DNA of 64,000 nucleotides, from contig JAPKMW010000005.1 in assembly GCA_026645575.1 (NCBI GenBank), positions 124,001 through 188,000 on the forward strand, given 5' to 3'. Below, in pieces: positions 44,867 to 54,285 of this stretch. Position 1 is the first letter of the stretch, and each line of letters opens with the position of its first letter. The notes beneath the pieces are model-generated. The model saw nothing but the letters and a program-made list of their open reading frames with translations, did not search any database and was not told the origin of the DNA. Source of the DNA: Caldilineaceae bacterium (lineage in GTDB: Bacteria > Chloroflexota > Anaerolineae > Caldilineales > Caldilineaceae). Both the position numbers and the translations under genes were made by a program.

Positions 44867-45187
44867 TTGTCTATGTCTTCGCTTTCGTCTTTTCGGTAAG
44901 AATATGCTAGGATAGCGATATTTGTTTCTGTACTGTCTGTAGTCCGTAGTTCGTAGTCCAAAGTCGATCGATGCGGTTCCTAGTACGTTGCGGTCTACTG
45001 GCTGTCGATTGATGGTAGCCGCCGAACTTTATCAACAATCTGGATATGGGGTATTGCCAGAAATGCTATCAGCATACATACCATATCACAATGGAAGCGT
45101 CATAGTCGAAAAGCTGAATGACAATTTCGTCTTTCCATCGATAACGACGAGCAACGGTAAGGCATTGGCGTGTAAAACAGGGTAAAA
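44867..45187. other. Intergenic region before the penicillin-binding protein
   Basis: Contains GTAGTCCGTAGTTCGTAGTC (44939-44958), a short tandem repeat with an 8-base unit but no mirror arm. A 65-codon frame at 44988-45185 shows no family likeness or ribosome site and is not accepted. Nothing else seen. Confidence 0.4.
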
Positions 45188-48100
45188 ATGAAACGACTTA
45201 ATCGTCACGATACGATTTTAATGGCGCGGCGCAAACGCCAACGGATCTACCGCAATCGGCCGCGTCCTTGGCTGTGGGCCAGTCAGAGTTTGGGCGCAAT
45301 TCTCTTGCTTGTGCTTTTGGGCGTCGGGATTGTCGCCGGTGGTGGAGCAGCCTTGGTCTACGGCATTTATACTTCCTATGCCGATCAGTTACCTGATGCT
45401 AGCGTGATCGAACAGCAGCAGGATGAATTTGAGACCGTCCGCATCTATGATCGGACAGGCAAATACTTGTTGTATGAAAGCATCGACCCGCGCCCCTTCC
45501 GCGGCGACCGACGCTATCTTGATCTGCGCACTATGTCGCCGTGGGTTTACCAGGCGGCGGTGGCCTTGGAAGATCGCAACTTTTGGGACAATCCGGGCAT
45601 CAATGTACGCGGTCTCTTGCGCGCTTTTGCTTCCAACCTGCAAGGGGGTGCGGTGCAGGGTGGCTCGTCCATTACCCAGCAGTTAATCAAGAACATCATC
45701 ATTGCCCCAGAGGAACGAACGCAGCAAAGCTATGCCCGCAAGATCAAAGAAGTGATCCTGGCAATGGAAGTGACACGGCGCTATCCGAAAGAAAAGATCC
45801 TCGAATGGTATCTCAACTATAACTATTACGGCAACCTCGCCTATGGCGTGGAAGCTGCCAGCCAGGTCTACTTCGGCAAGAGCAGTAAGGAGTTGAATCT
45901 GGCGGAGGCCGCCATGCTGGCGCCCATTCCCCAATTTCCGCTCCTAAATCCGATTGACCGACCGGAGGAAGCCAAACGACGGCAGGGCCTGGCCTTACGC
46001 GCTTTGGTCGAAGCCGGTGATATTAAGCCCGAAGAAGCGGTGACGGCTTTCCAAGAACCGCTATCCTTACGTAAATCGGTGGCCGAACGCTTTGATATTC
46101 TGACCGCCCCTCACTTTGCGCTCTACGTGCTGGATCAGATTAAGCGCGAATATAATACTGCTGAAGATCCCTATTACATCTGGCGCAAGGGGTTGCAAGT
46201 CTATACCACACTGGACGTTGATCTCCAACGCTATGCCGAACAGACAGCGCGCGAGCAAGTGGTCAAATTGCTGGAACAGGGGAAGAACGCCCACAACGCT
46301 GCGGTTGTCGCTATCAAAAATGACACTGGCGAAATTTTGGCGATGGTTGGTTCGCTCGATTACAACAATGAGGAGATCGACGGGCAGGTCAATGTCGCTA
46401 CGGCCAACCGCCAGCCCGGTTCCAGCTTCAAACCCTATGTCTATTTGACAGCGTTGGAAAAAGGCATGTCGCCCGCTACCATGATCCTCGACGTCGCCAC
46501 TGCTTTCCCGCAGGATGACGGCAGCTACTATCGCCCGGAAAACTACGACCGCCAATATCATGGGCCGGTCTCGCTGCGTAATGCGTTGGCGCGTTCCTAC
46601 AACATTCCGGCCATTCGGGTGATGCAACAGGTCGGTGTGGCCGATGCCTTGCGCACCGCCCATACCATGGGCATCAACGGTCTGGATCGTGGTCTCAATT
46701 ACTACGGTCTCAATCTCGTGTTGGGGGGCGGCGAAGTTGCGCTGCTCGACCATACCTATGCTTATAGCATCATGGCAAATGGCGGTGTGATGATCGGCGA
46801 ACCGGTCTTGCCCAGCCAACTGCGCGATGGCTTCCGTAAGTTAAATCCGGTCTCCGTCCTACAAATTCGCGACACCAATGGCGAAGTGATCAAAGCGTAC
46901 CAAGATCCGCAGGCGGAACGCATTGTGGCTGCCGAGGTCGCCTATGTGATGGCCGACATTATGAGCGATGATGTCGCCCGCTCTCCCGCCTTTGGCGCTA
47001 ACACGGAACTCACCTTGCCCGACCGCAAAGTGGCGGCCAAAACCGGGACAACCAATGGTTTCAAAGATAATTGGACTATGGGCTTCACCCCGCAACTAAC
47101 AGTTGGCGTTTGGGTGGGCAATACCGACAATGAGTCGATGGTCAATGTGACCGGTCTTTCGGGCGCCGCGCCGATCTGGAATGCCGTGATGCGCAAATAC
47201 CATGAAGCCATTCCGGCGGCCTGGTATGAACGTCCGCCCGGCATTGTCGATAAGGCCGTCTGTGTCCCTAGCGGTTTGGTGCCGACGCCAAGCTGTCAAA
47301 GCCAGCGCAATGAGATCTTTGTGGCCGGCACCGAACCAACCCAGCCGGATAACATCTGGCAGGTCTTTGAGGTGGATAGCGAATCGGGTCAATTGGCCGG
47401 CCCCGGCACGCCCCCGGAGCGGCGCAAAAATGCGGTCTTCCAAATGTTGCCCCAGGAAGCTGCCGACTGGGTGCGTGAAAATGGCATTGCCCAACCGCCC
47501 ACCGGCCGGGCTGCCTTTAGCCTGGATGCCTTTGACCCAGATACGGCGATCATTACCCCAACGCTTAATGGTTATGTCACTGGCATTATTGACATTAGCG
47601 GTAATGCGCGCGGCGGCCCTTATCGCGTCGAATTTGGTTCTGGCCTGGATCCCCAACAGTGGACGCAGATCGGTCCTGAACATGGCGAAGAGGTTGCCAA
47701 TGGGCGGCTGGAAACGATTGACACCAACGCGCTAGGCGAAGGCATTTATACGTTGCGCCTGACTGTGCAGCGGAGTGATGGCCCACGCGAATGGCGTACC
47801 CCCTTTACCGTCGATCATACACCGCCGACAGTGGTGATCTCCGACCCCAAACCTGATCGTCTCTATGTCATGGAGGATGATGAGCAGATTAACGTTAATG
47901 TGTTGGTCAACGACACTTGGTCGGTGGATCGTGTCGTTTATTATGTGAATGGCGCTGAATTTGCCACGAGTACCGTTGCCCCTTACAATGAGCGTTGGAA
48001 AATTAAGATGCGCGATATCGGCCAGATTGAAACCAGCGCCGCCGAAAATTGGTTAGGCTTCACCAGTGACGACCCCGACATTCAACCCGGTCGTATGCTG

Positions 48101-48244
48101 CCTTTTGGCGACGGCTTCCAGGCCATCCGCACCAGTGCCGGCGTCTATCTGGAAAGCTATCTCTTCAAAGTACGCGCCTACGACGGCGCCGGAAACACAG
48201 TCGAGAGTGATGAAGTGCGCGTCTATGTGAGACATAAAAAATAA
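45188..48244 (+). CDS. Class A penicillin-binding protein (transglycosylase/transpeptidase)
   Basis: 1018 residues. Basic cytoplasmic N-terminus, one membrane helix near 35-60, then a GT51 glycosyltransferase: ALEDRNFWDNPGINVRGLLR (with the catalytic Glu), GGSSITQQLIKNI, RKIKEVILAMEVTRRYPKEKILEWYLN in pieces. The transpeptidase has the serine in QPGSSFKPYVY, the SYN motif in LARSYNIPAIR, and KTGTT in AAKTGTTNGF. The last 250 residues add Ig-like beta domains (IDISGNARGGPYRVEFGSG, YTLRLTVQRSDGPREW, VVISDPKPDRLYVMED), an unusual extension that could bind the wall. It polymerises and cross-links peptidoglycan. Confidence 0.92.
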   Translation: MKRLNRHDTILMARRKRQRIYRNRPRPWLWASQSLGAILLLVLLGVGIVAGGGAALVYGIYTSYADQLPDASVIEQQQDEFETVRIYDRTGKYLLYESIDPRPFRGDRRYLDLRTMSPWVYQAAVALEDRNFWDNPGINVRGLLRAFASNLQGGAVQGGSSITQQLIKNIIIAPEERTQQSYARKIKEVILAMEVTRRYPKEKILEWYLNYNYYGNLAYGVEAASQVYFGKSSKELNLAEAAMLAPIPQFPLLNPIDRPEEAKRRQGLALRALVEAGDIKPEEAVTAFQEPLSLRKSVAERFDILTAPHFALYVLDQIKREYNTAEDPYYIWRKGLQVYTTLDVDLQRYAEQTAREQVVKLLEQGKNAHNAAVVAIKNDTGEILAMVGSLDYNNEEIDGQVNVATANRQPGSSFKPYVYLTALEKGMSPATMILDVATAFPQDDGSYYRPENYDRQYHGPVSLRNALARSYNIPAIRVMQQVGVADALRTAHTMGINGLDRGLNYYGLNLVLGGGEVALLDHTYAYSIMANGGVMIGEPVLPSQLRDGFRKLNPVSVLQIRDTNGEVIKAYQDPQAERIVAAEVAYVMADIMSDDVARSPAFGANTELTLPDRKVAAKTGTTNGFKDNWTMGFTPQLTVGVWVGNTDNESMVNVTGLSGAAPIWNAVMRKYHEAIPAAWYERPPGIVDKAVCVPSGLVPTPSCQSQRNEIFVAGTEPTQPDNIWQVFEVDSESGQLAGPGTPPERRKNAVFQMLPQEAADWVRENGIAQPPTGRAAFSLDAFDPDTAIITPTLNGYVTGIIDISGNARGGPYRVEFGSGLDPQQWTQIGPEHGEEVANGRLETIDTNALGEGIYTLRLTVQRSDGPREWRTPFTVDHTPPTVVISDPKPDRLYVMEDDEQINVNVLVNDTWSVDRVVYYVNGAEFATSTVAPYNERWKIKMRDIGQIETSAAENWLGFTSDDPDIQPGRMLPFGDGFQAIRTSAGVYLESYLFKVRAYDGAGNTVESDEVRVYVRHKK

Positions 48245-48256
48245 GTTTGCTGGTTG

Positions 48257-48297
48257 CCTGACAGGGTGACAGGGTGACAGGAATAGTTCACCCTGTC
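48257..48297. repeat. Intergenic tandem hairpin GACAGGGT
   Basis: Two units of GACAGGGTGAC are mirrored by TTCACCCTGTC, right after the penicillin-binding protein stop. Same design as the heptad hairpins with an 8-9 base unit. Confidence 0.6.
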
Positions 48298-48324
48298 TGT
48301 TTACCTAGAAATCCAATCAACATT

Positions 48325-49215
48325 ATGGTCTTTAAACCACCACCATGCCGCACCCGTTGGGAAGGGCTGGTTGTCAGTTTTTGGATATTGTTAATCGATG
48401 GGTTGCTTATTACCTGGGTGATGCAGCGCGCGACGGATTGGCTGCGCTTTTTGATGATCCTACTGATCGTCATAAGCCTCCCGATTCTGTTTCATCTGCT
48501 CTATCGCACCTGGGGCATTTTTACCTTGGAATATTGGGTGGATCGCAATGCTGTCACCATTCGCTGGGCCAACATGCGCCAGATTATTCCGTTGACCAAC
48601 CTTCAGCAGATTATTCAGGGGGGCGTACAGGATGCCGATAAGTTGCGTTGGATGCATTGGCCAGCGCCCTATGTCCGTCCCGCCTATTCGCCCGATTTAC
48701 ATGAGGTGACGCTCTTTGCCACCCAACCCTTGCCCGACTGTTTGATGTTGGACACAGGCAAGGCGGTCTTTGCCATTTCACCGCCGGATCAAACGGCCTT
48801 CTTGACCATTCTGCAAGAACGCTTTCGGATGGGCGCCGTCCAGTCGCTACAACCAAGCCGACAGCGGACGACAACCAGCGAACGTTTTTGGGGGCCTGGA
48901 CAGGTTGGTCCGGTGTTACTGGGGAGCGGCTTACTTGGTGTATTGATGCTTTTTGGGCTGCTCATGATCCAGTTTCCTGATCTACCTAATCCGCTGCCGA
49001 CGCGCTATAGTCCCGACGGTTTGCCGGAACTTGTGCGTGATAAACAGGTGCTTTTCCGGCTGCCGGTCATTGGCCTCGTTGCCTGGGTGATCAATGGTGG
49101 ATGGGGTGTCTGGATGGTGACACGTCGCCAGCCGGTAGGCGCCTACTTGCTTTGGGGCGGCACCATTGTAGTTCAGATCTTTTTGTTGTTTGCCCTATAT
49201 AGTATCTTACCTTAA
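48325..49215 (+). CDS. Membrane protein with PH-like cytoplasmic domain
   Basis: 296 residues from ATG 48325; a GTG at 48274 extends it but reads through a repeat. Two N-terminal helices (VVSFWILLIDGLLITWVM, LRFLMILLIVISLPILFHLL) precede a small domain resembling bacterial PH (FTLEYWVDRNAVTIRWANMR, IIPLTNLQQII). The C-terminal third has three helices with DLPNPLPTRYSPDGLP and RLPVIGLVAWVINGGWGVWM, similar to DUF1648-type sequences. Substrate and role unknown. Its neighbours act at the cell envelope. Confidence 0.65.
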   Translation: MVFKPPPCRTRWEGLVVSFWILLIDGLLITWVMQRATDWLRFLMILLIVISLPILFHLLYRTWGIFTLEYWVDRNAVTIRWANMRQIIPLTNLQQIIQGGVQDADKLRWMHWPAPYVRPAYSPDLHEVTLFATQPLPDCLMLDTGKAVFAISPPDQTAFLTILQERFRMGAVQSLQPSRQRTTTSERFWGPGQVGPVLLGSGLLGVLMLFGLLMIQFPDLPNPLPTRYSPDGLPELVRDKQVLFRLPVIGLVAWVINGGWGVWMVTRRQPVGAYLLWGGTIVVQIFLLFALYSILP

Positions 49216-49257
49216 TACCAGTTAAGTCCATGCCAACGGACGGAGAATGAGTCTACC

Positions 49258-50067
49258 GTGTCAAGCTCAGGGAAACCACCTTTTGTCAGTCCATTTGTTA
49301 GCATTGTCATTCCAGCCTACAACGAAGCGTTACGCCTGCCCCCCACCTTGCTCCAGATTGCCGCTTTTCTACGCGCCCAGCCCTACACGGCTGAGGTGAT
49401 CGTCGTAGAAAATGGCTCGACTGACAATACGGTAGGCGCCGTGCAGCAATTTATGCGCGAACAGATGTTACCGACGGACACCTTTACCCTTCGTCTTCTT
49501 CAGTCCAGCCCTGGCAAAGGCGCTGCGGTTAAACAAGGGATGCTCAATGCCACCGGCGATTATTTGATTATGAGCGATGCTGACCTGTCGGTGCCGATCA
49601 CGGATGTACCCAAATTTCTGCCGCCGGCATTGCCCGCTGGCAGCTTTGATGTCGCCATTGCCAGTCGTGAAGTGAAAGGCGCCGTCCGCCATGGCGAACC
49701 CGGCTACCGGCATCTCATGGGGCGGGTCTTTAACACCTTGGTGCGCGTGCTGGCGGTGCCAAAAATTCAGGATACTCAATGTGGCTTCAAATGTTTTACC
49801 CGTGAGGCGGCTCAGTTGCTCTTTCCCCTACAGCGGATCGATGGTTGGGGCTTTGATGTGGAAGTGTTGCACATTGCCGCCCGCCACCACCTGCGTATGA
49901 TCGAAATTCCGGTCAATTGGTACTATGGCGTTAACAGCCGAGTGCGCCCGGTTCATGACACACTCAATATGGTCAAGGAACTGCTAAAGATTCGCACCAA
50001 CAGCCGCGCCGGGTATTACGACGGGGAAACATCGGCCTCATCATTGGCAGATCGCGCCTCGGCGTAA
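49258..50067 (+). CDS. Family 2 glycosyltransferase (dolichyl-phosphate sugar synthase-like)
   Basis: 269 residues from GTG 49258. GT-A fold: VSIVIPAYNEALRLPPTLLQ, VIVVENGSTDNTVGAV, QSSPGKGAAVKQGMLNATGDYLIMSDADLS with the DAD metal motif, and FNTLVRVLAVPKIQDTQCGFKCF, ending with IEIPVNWYYGVNSRVRPVHDTL. This matches undecaprenyl- or dolichyl-phosphate sugar transferases. No C-terminal membrane helices are present. Its end overlaps the convergent protease gene by 52 bases. Confidence 0.87.
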   Translation: MSSSGKPPFVSPFVSIVIPAYNEALRLPPTLLQIAAFLRAQPYTAEVIVVENGSTDNTVGAVQQFMREQMLPTDTFTLRLLQSSPGKGAAVKQGMLNATGDYLIMSDADLSVPITDVPKFLPPALPAGSFDVAIASREVKGAVRHGEPGYRHLMGRVFNTLVRVLAVPKIQDTQCGFKCFTREAAQLLFPLQRIDGWGFDVEVLHIAARHHLRMIEIPVNWYYGVNSRVRPVHDTLNMVKELLKIRTNSRAGYYDGETSASSLADRASA

Positions 50068-50738
50068 TGCAGCCGCATCGCCTGGAGCACCTGCACCATG
50101 TTGGTGATATAATGAGCCACCAACGGTAGCAGTAGACTGCCCTGCGTCACGAAGAGCAGGCTCAACACCAGCCCACCTATGCTGGCGCCGATCATCCCCC
50201 AAGTTCCTTGTGGCGAGTGCAACAGGCCGAAGATAAAACTCCAACCGATCATGAGCAGTGGCAGCGCTACAATGTGCGCAAAGCCACCAATCAGCAGACT
50301 ACGAAAGAGCAATTCTTCTAGCAACACCACCGGCGCCATTGCCAACAAAACCAACACAACTTCGCGTTTATCCTTCGGTGTAATTGCTTGGATTACCGCC
50401 GAAGAGTAGAAGCGCTGGCCGGTCGAACGCACCAGCCATTGTGTGCTGCCATAGAAGAAGAGCGCCAGCAACGTGCCCCAAACCGCGCCCCACAGGAGTT
50501 GTTGACTGACCTGAGGAAAAGACCATCCCAACTGGCTTGGCGGCAGACCGCTCAAAAAGCCGAGAATGAGACAGACGCCAATCAACACCAGCCGTAGTAG
50601 ATTCTCTGCCGGCAGCAACAGCAGGTTGCGATCCGGGCGCCAGGTGCGCAACAGGCGGGCGGTGGCATAGGTGCCATAGCCGATAAAGACAACCAGGGCC
50701 AGCGTAAGTAGGGTAAAAAGCCAGAAATTAATGGTCAT
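50016..50738 (-). CDS. CPBP-family intramembrane metalloprotease
   Basis: 240 residues from ATG 50738; the frame is open to 50801 but that part is an inverted repeat. Six or so membrane helices. The CPBP motifs are visible: PVVLLEELLFRSLLIGG (EExxxR), then SFIFGLLHSPQG with the second-site His, and PLVAHYITNMVQVL. Such enzymes process prenylated or other membrane proteins and some confer bacteriocin immunity; the target here is unknown. The stop lies inside the end of the opposite glycosyltransferase gene. Confidence 0.82.
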   Translation of the reverse strand: MTINFWLFTLLTLALVVFIGYGTYATARLLRTWRPDRNLLLLPAENLLRLVLIGVCLILGFLSGLPPSQLGWSFPQVSQQLLWGAVWGTLLALFFYGSTQWLVRSTGQRFYSSAVIQAITPKDKREVVLVLLAMAPVVLLEELLFRSLLIGGFAHIVALPLLMIGWSFIFGLLHSPQGTWGMIGASIGGLVLSLLFVTQGSLLLPLVAHYITNMVQVLQAMRLHYAEARSANDEADVSPS

Positions 50739-50765
50739 GCGTTGCGAAAACTTTACAATGTCTAT

Positions 50766-50829
50766 CGACGAGCGCCAAGGAGGAACCCATCGCTTTGGCA
50801 AAAAAAGTGTTCCTCCCTGGCGCTCGTCG
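50766..50829. repeat. 21-bp inverted repeat between the protease gene and etf leader
   Basis: Arms 50766-50786 and 50809-50829 (CGACGAGCGCCA and GGAGGAAC blocks) match with a single mismatch, loop 22 bases with seven A. It overlaps no gene when the later protease start is used. It sits immediately before the etf promoter and could bind a regulator of both directions. Confidence 0.75.
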
Positions 50830-50836
50830 GTATAAT

Positions 50837-50865
50837 TTGCACCGAAACGAAGCGTATGCTATAGT
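50837..50865 (+). promoter_or_regulatory. Promoter of the etf operon
   Basis: TTGCAC (50837-50842), 17 bases, TATAGT (50860-50865). A second TATAAT at 50831-50836 lacks a good -35. Confidence 0.65.
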
Positions 50866-50904
50866 GTTACTGATAGTGAGGAAACATTCTGTGCTTCCTC
50901 AGAG

Positions 50905-50932
50905 GCGGGGACAATGGCGTTCCCGCTTTTTT
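50905..50932 (+). terminator. Intrinsic terminator in the etf leader
   Basis: GCGGGGAC, loop AATGGC, GTTCCCGC (one G-U), then six T. It stands about 33 bases after the predicted start and 140 bases before etfB. A preceding hairpin TGAGGAA/TTCCTCA (50877-50901) is next to it. A tiny frame, MAFPLFCYL, starts within the loop. Confidence 0.8.
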
Positions 50933-51074
50933 GTTATTTATGAACAGCATCAACCCACCGACAACCGCCCGCCAACGCCGAGAGAACGGGACGCGTCTAA
51001 GCTGGTAATGCTACCTTACTATTGTTGAGAAGACCAAATAAGTTGAATTCTTATTGCAAAACAGGAGAGTGCTT

Positions 51075-51854
51075 GTGAAAGTCGTTGTGTTACTCAAACA
51101 GACGCCCGACACGGCCGAGCTGCCCAAAGTTACTGCCGACGAAGTACGGGCCGGACAGGTCAAGGCAACCATGGTGATCAACCCGTGGGATGAGTTCGCG
51201 GCCGAAGAGGCGATTTTATTAGCCGACCGCTTCAATGCTGAAACCGCCGCCATTACCCTGGGCGCCCCGACCGCCGTGGACGCGCTCAAACATGCGCTGG
51301 CCATGGGTGTCCAAAGCGCCACTTTGGTCGAACAAAGCGGCGACCAGAGCGGTGATCCCTGGCGCACAGCAGCCTTGCTGGCGGCGGCGGTGCAGGCCCA
51401 AGGGCCGGTTGACCTGGTGCTGACCGGCAAACAGAGCGTGGACGACAACAACGGTGTGACCTTTGTCGGCGTCGCCACTAAGCTGGGCTATCGTTTACTT
51501 ACCAATGTAGTCAAGATTGTGGACATTGGCAATGGCAAAATCACCGCCGAACGGCAAGTCGATGGGGGGATTGAGACGGTTGAAAGCCAGTTGCCTGCTG
51601 TGGTCAGCGTTGCCAAAGAGATCAACGACCCCCGCTACCCCAGCTTTATGGGTATCCGCAAAGCCAACAAGGCGACCATTCCCACCATCACGCCGGCTGC
51701 GCTAGGCGTCGACACCGGCCAAGCCCGCACCCAGTGGCATAACATCCGCAAACCGGAAGTGCGCCAAACCCAGGTGCAACTGATCGACGGCGCCACTGTG
51801 CAGGAAAAGGCCGCCAAACTGGCCGAGCTGTTATTATCGGAAAAAGTGATTTAA
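51075..51854 (+). CDS. etfB: Electron transfer flavoprotein beta subunit
   Basis: 259 residues from GTG 51075, with AGGAGAG upstream. The beta subunit binds AMP and carries electrons from acyl-CoA dehydrogenases with EtfA. VKVVVLLKQTPDTAELPKV, NPWDEFAAEEAILLAD, LVLTGKQSVDDNNGVTFVGVA and PRYPSFMGIRKANKATIPT are family blocks. The frame runs to 51054, but that start has no better site. Together with fadN, fadA and the PHA genes it fits acyl-CoA oxidation. The leader terminator upstream may control it. Confidence 0.93.
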   Translation: MKVVVLLKQTPDTAELPKVTADEVRAGQVKATMVINPWDEFAAEEAILLADRFNAETAAITLGAPTAVDALKHALAMGVQSATLVEQSGDQSGDPWRTAALLAAAVQAQGPVDLVLTGKQSVDDNNGVTFVGVATKLGYRLLTNVVKIVDIGNGKITAERQVDGGIETVESQLPAVVSVAKEINDPRYPSFMGIRKANKATIPTITPAALGVDTGQARTQWHNIRKPEVRQTQVQLIDGATVQEKAAKLAELLLSEKVI

Positions 51855-51866
51855 TGAAAACGACCC

Positions 51867-51917
51867 AATCTCTTTATCTCTTTAATCTCTTTGTAGAGAT
51901 TGAGAGCTAAAGAGATT
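51867..51917. repeat. Intergenic heptad stem-loop, family C copy 3
   Basis: AATCTCT units at 51867-51890 are mirrored by AGAGATT units to 51917. It fills the gap between etfB and etfA without separating the operon. Confidence 0.65.
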
Positions 51918-51942
51918 ATCGCTAGAAACTTAGGAGCTGCGT

Positions 51943-52926
51943 ATGTCCATTCTTGTATGGATTGAACAGAACAACCAACAACCAGTCGCCAGCGCTTGGG
52001 AAGTGCTGGGCAAAGCCCGCCAATTGGCCGACGGCCTGGGCACTTCCGTAATGGCGTTCGTCATTGGCGCTGAAACCGCGGCTACGGCCCAAGCAGCGCA
52101 AAGCTACGGCGCTGATCAGGTCTTGACTGCCACAGATCCGGCGCTGGCGAACTATCGCTTGAACGCCTACCGCACCGTCATGGAAGCCGCCATTCAACAG
52201 AGCGGCGCCACCATCCTGTTGACCAGCGCCACCACCCGTGGCCGCGAACTTTCCGCCGCCGTCGCTTGTGCGCTTGATGCTGGTCTGGCGTCCGATGTCG
52301 TGGATCTGCGTATTGAGAATAACCAACTGGTCGCTGTGCGCGCTATCTACTCCGGTAACATTCTCACCGATGTCACTTTCAGCACGCCGGTGCAGGTCGC
52401 CAGTGTGCGCCCCCGCTCCTTCCCTATGCCCGAAGCCGGGACGGCGACCGGTAGCGTGCAAGCACTGACCGTCGCTATCGACGAAGGCGTCGTGGGTGAA
52501 AAGGTGCTCTCCAGCCAATCCACCGACACCGGCGAGGTGAATCTGAACGACGCCCGGATCATCGTCTCCGGTGGTCGTGGCGTCGCCAACGATCCGGCCA
52601 AAGGCTTTGCGCTGGTGGCCGAACTGGCGAATACGTTGGGCGCGGCTATGGGCGCCAGTCGCGCCGCCGTTGACGCTGGTTATATTCCCTACAAGCACCA
52701 GGTCGGCCAGACCGGTCGCACGGTGCGGCCTGATCTTTACATTGCCGCCGGGATCAGCGGCGCTATTCAACACCTGGCCGGCATGGGGGGCAGCAAGGTA
52801 ATTGTCGCCATTAACAAAGATCGCGAAGCGCCCATCTTTAGCCGCGCTACCTATGGTGTTGTCGGCGATCTCTTTGAAGTGCTGCCGGCATTGACTGCGG
52901 AGTTCAAGAAACGGTTAGGGAAGTAA
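51943..52926 (+). CDS. etfA: Electron transfer flavoprotein alpha subunit
   Basis: 327 residues. N-terminal domain [24 protein letters not shown], then the FAD domain with [73 protein letters not shown] in pieces, and [20 protein letters not shown] near the end. It holds FAD and passes electrons to ETF-quinone oxidoreductase. Strong AGGAG site; 88 bases from etfB with a stem-loop between. Confidence 0.94.
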   Translation: MSILVWIEQNNQQPVASAWEVLGKARQLADGLGTSVMAFVIGAETAATAQAAQSYGADQVLTATDPALANYRLNAYRTVMEAAIQQSGATILLTSATTRGRELSAAVACALDAGLASDVVDLRIENNQLVAVRAIYSGNILTDVTFSTPVQVASVRPRSFPMPEAGTATGSVQALTVAIDEGVVGEKVLSSQSTDTGEVNLNDARIIVSGGRGVANDPAKGFALVAELANTLGAAMGASRAAVDAGYIPYKHQVGQTGRTVRPDLYIAAGISGAIQHLAGMGGSKVIVAINKDREAPIFSRATYGVVGDLFEVLPALTAEFKKRLGK

Positions 52927-53018
52927 GCACAGAACACAACATCAGATTTGGGTAGGAACGGTTTTGCTGTCCGACAAGAATCCGCTCCTACCTAAATCCG
53001 TTAGTCTGTTCTGTGTGC
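52927..53018. repeat. Convergent-gene stem-loop after etfA
   Basis: GCACAGAACA pairs with TGTTCTGTGTGC and, inside, GATTTGGGTAGGA with TCCTACCTAAATC. It lies between convergent etfA and the oxidoreductase gene and probably terminates both, though no T run is present. Confidence 0.6.
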
Positions 53019-53047
53019 CGACATAGATCGCTTACAACGTAACACCT

Positions 53048-54244
53048 TTAATACTTACAAGCCATCTGCCGCCCCTGCTCCGCCGAATCGACAATGGCGT
53101 CACAGATCACAGCAGCGCGATAGCCATCCTCGAAGTCGGCGCCGATAGGCGAGACCGCTTTGTCATTGACGATGCAGTCGAGCAGGTGGGTGATTTCGTG
53201 CATGAAGGTGTGTTCCCAGCCGATCATGTGCCCCTGCGGCCACCAATTTTCCCACCAGGGATGATAGCCTTCGGAGACCAGGACGTTGTGGAAGCCTTGC
53301 GTCTCCTTGGGCTGCTCGCCAACCCAGAAGACTTCCAATTCGTTCATGCGCTCCAGGTTGAAGACAATGCTGCCCTTTTCGGCGTTGATCTCAATGCGCT
53401 GCCCATTCTTGCGGCCACCGGCAAAGCGGGTTGCTTCCAGCGTGCCGAGCGCGCCATTTTCAAATTCGACCACCGAAGCAAAGGCGTCATCGACATCAAC
53501 CGTCCCCATACCACCTTGGCCGTCGGGGCGCTGCTTAATAAAAGTCTTCTTCATGGCGCTAACGCTGCCAATTTCACCAACCAGGTAGCGGGCTAGGTCG
53601 ATGATGTGGGCGCCCAAGTCGCCCAGCGCGCCGCTGCCGGCCTGGTCTTTCTTCAAGCGCCAGATCATCGGCGTGCCGTAGTGGGGCATGATCCACTCTT
53701 GCAGGTAGACAGCGCGGAAGTGATAGATCTGCCCCAGCGCACCACTCTCCACCAGCTTGCGGATCTGGCGGATGGCCGGCACAAAGCGATAGTTAAAGGC
53801 GACCATGTTCTTGACGCCGGTCGCCATCACCTCATCGCGCATCCGCTTGGATTCGTCGGCAGTGCGCCCCAGCGGCTTTTCACAGAGAACATGCTTGCCC
53901 GCCTTGGCCGCAGCAATGCTCGGTTCGGCGTGGGCATCATTCGGACCACCGTTGTCAAAGAGTTGGACGCTGTCATCTTTCAACATTTCGCGCCAGTCGG
54001 TGTAGTAGCGCTGGTAGCCATAACGCTTGGCCGCTTCCTTCACCGCTTCTTCATTGCGCCCGGCAATCGCCGCCAGCTTGGGGATGGCCGGGGGCGGATA
54101 CATCATGTGGGGGATGGTCAACATGGCATGGCTGTGCGCCTTGCCCATAAAGGCATAGCCCAACATACCGACGCCTACTTCCGGCACCGTACCGGTGGCC
54201 TTGGCGTCGGCCATAGAAGTAAAACCGCCTGAACGTTCGCTCAT
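53048..54244 (-). CDS. Gfo/Idh/MocA-family oxidoreductase
   Basis: 398 residues from ATG 54244 with GAGGAG upstream. Rossmann start VGVGMLGYAFMGKAHSHAML, then the conserved GKHVLCEKPLGRTADES, the lysine as EKP. The second domain has LGDLGAHIIDLARYLVGE with the catalytic His and Asp, and TLEATRFAGGRKNGQRIEINAEKGS. Members oxidise sugars or inositols with NAD. The sugar isomerase/epimerase downstream suggests they act in one pathway. A family C hairpin precedes it. Confidence 0.87.
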   Translation of the reverse strand: MSERSGGFTSMADAKATGTVPEVGVGMLGYAFMGKAHSHAMLTIPHMMYPPPAIPKLAAIAGRNEEAVKEAAKRYGYQRYYTDWREMLKDDSVQLFDNGGPNDAHAEPSIAAAKAGKHVLCEKPLGRTADESKRMRDEVMATGVKNMVAFNYRFVPAIRQIRKLVESGALGQIYHFRAVYLQEWIMPHYGTPMIWRLKKDQAGSGALGDLGAHIIDLARYLVGEIGSVSAMKKTFIKQRPDGQGGMGTVDVDDAFASVVEFENGALGTLEATRFAGGRKNGQRIEINAEKGSIVFNLERMNELEVFWVGEQPKETQGFHNVLVSEGYHPWWENWWPQGHMIGWEHTFMHEITHLLDCIVNDKAVSPIGADFEDGYRAAVICDAIVDSAEQGRQMACKY

Positions 54245-54285
54245 AGTTACACTCCTCAATATGGTAATTCGTTGTCTGTTATTAA

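Noticed and set aside
44988..45185. 65-codon frame before the penicillin-binding protein
   Set aside because: No ribosome site, no family likeness, and it ends at the next gene by chance.
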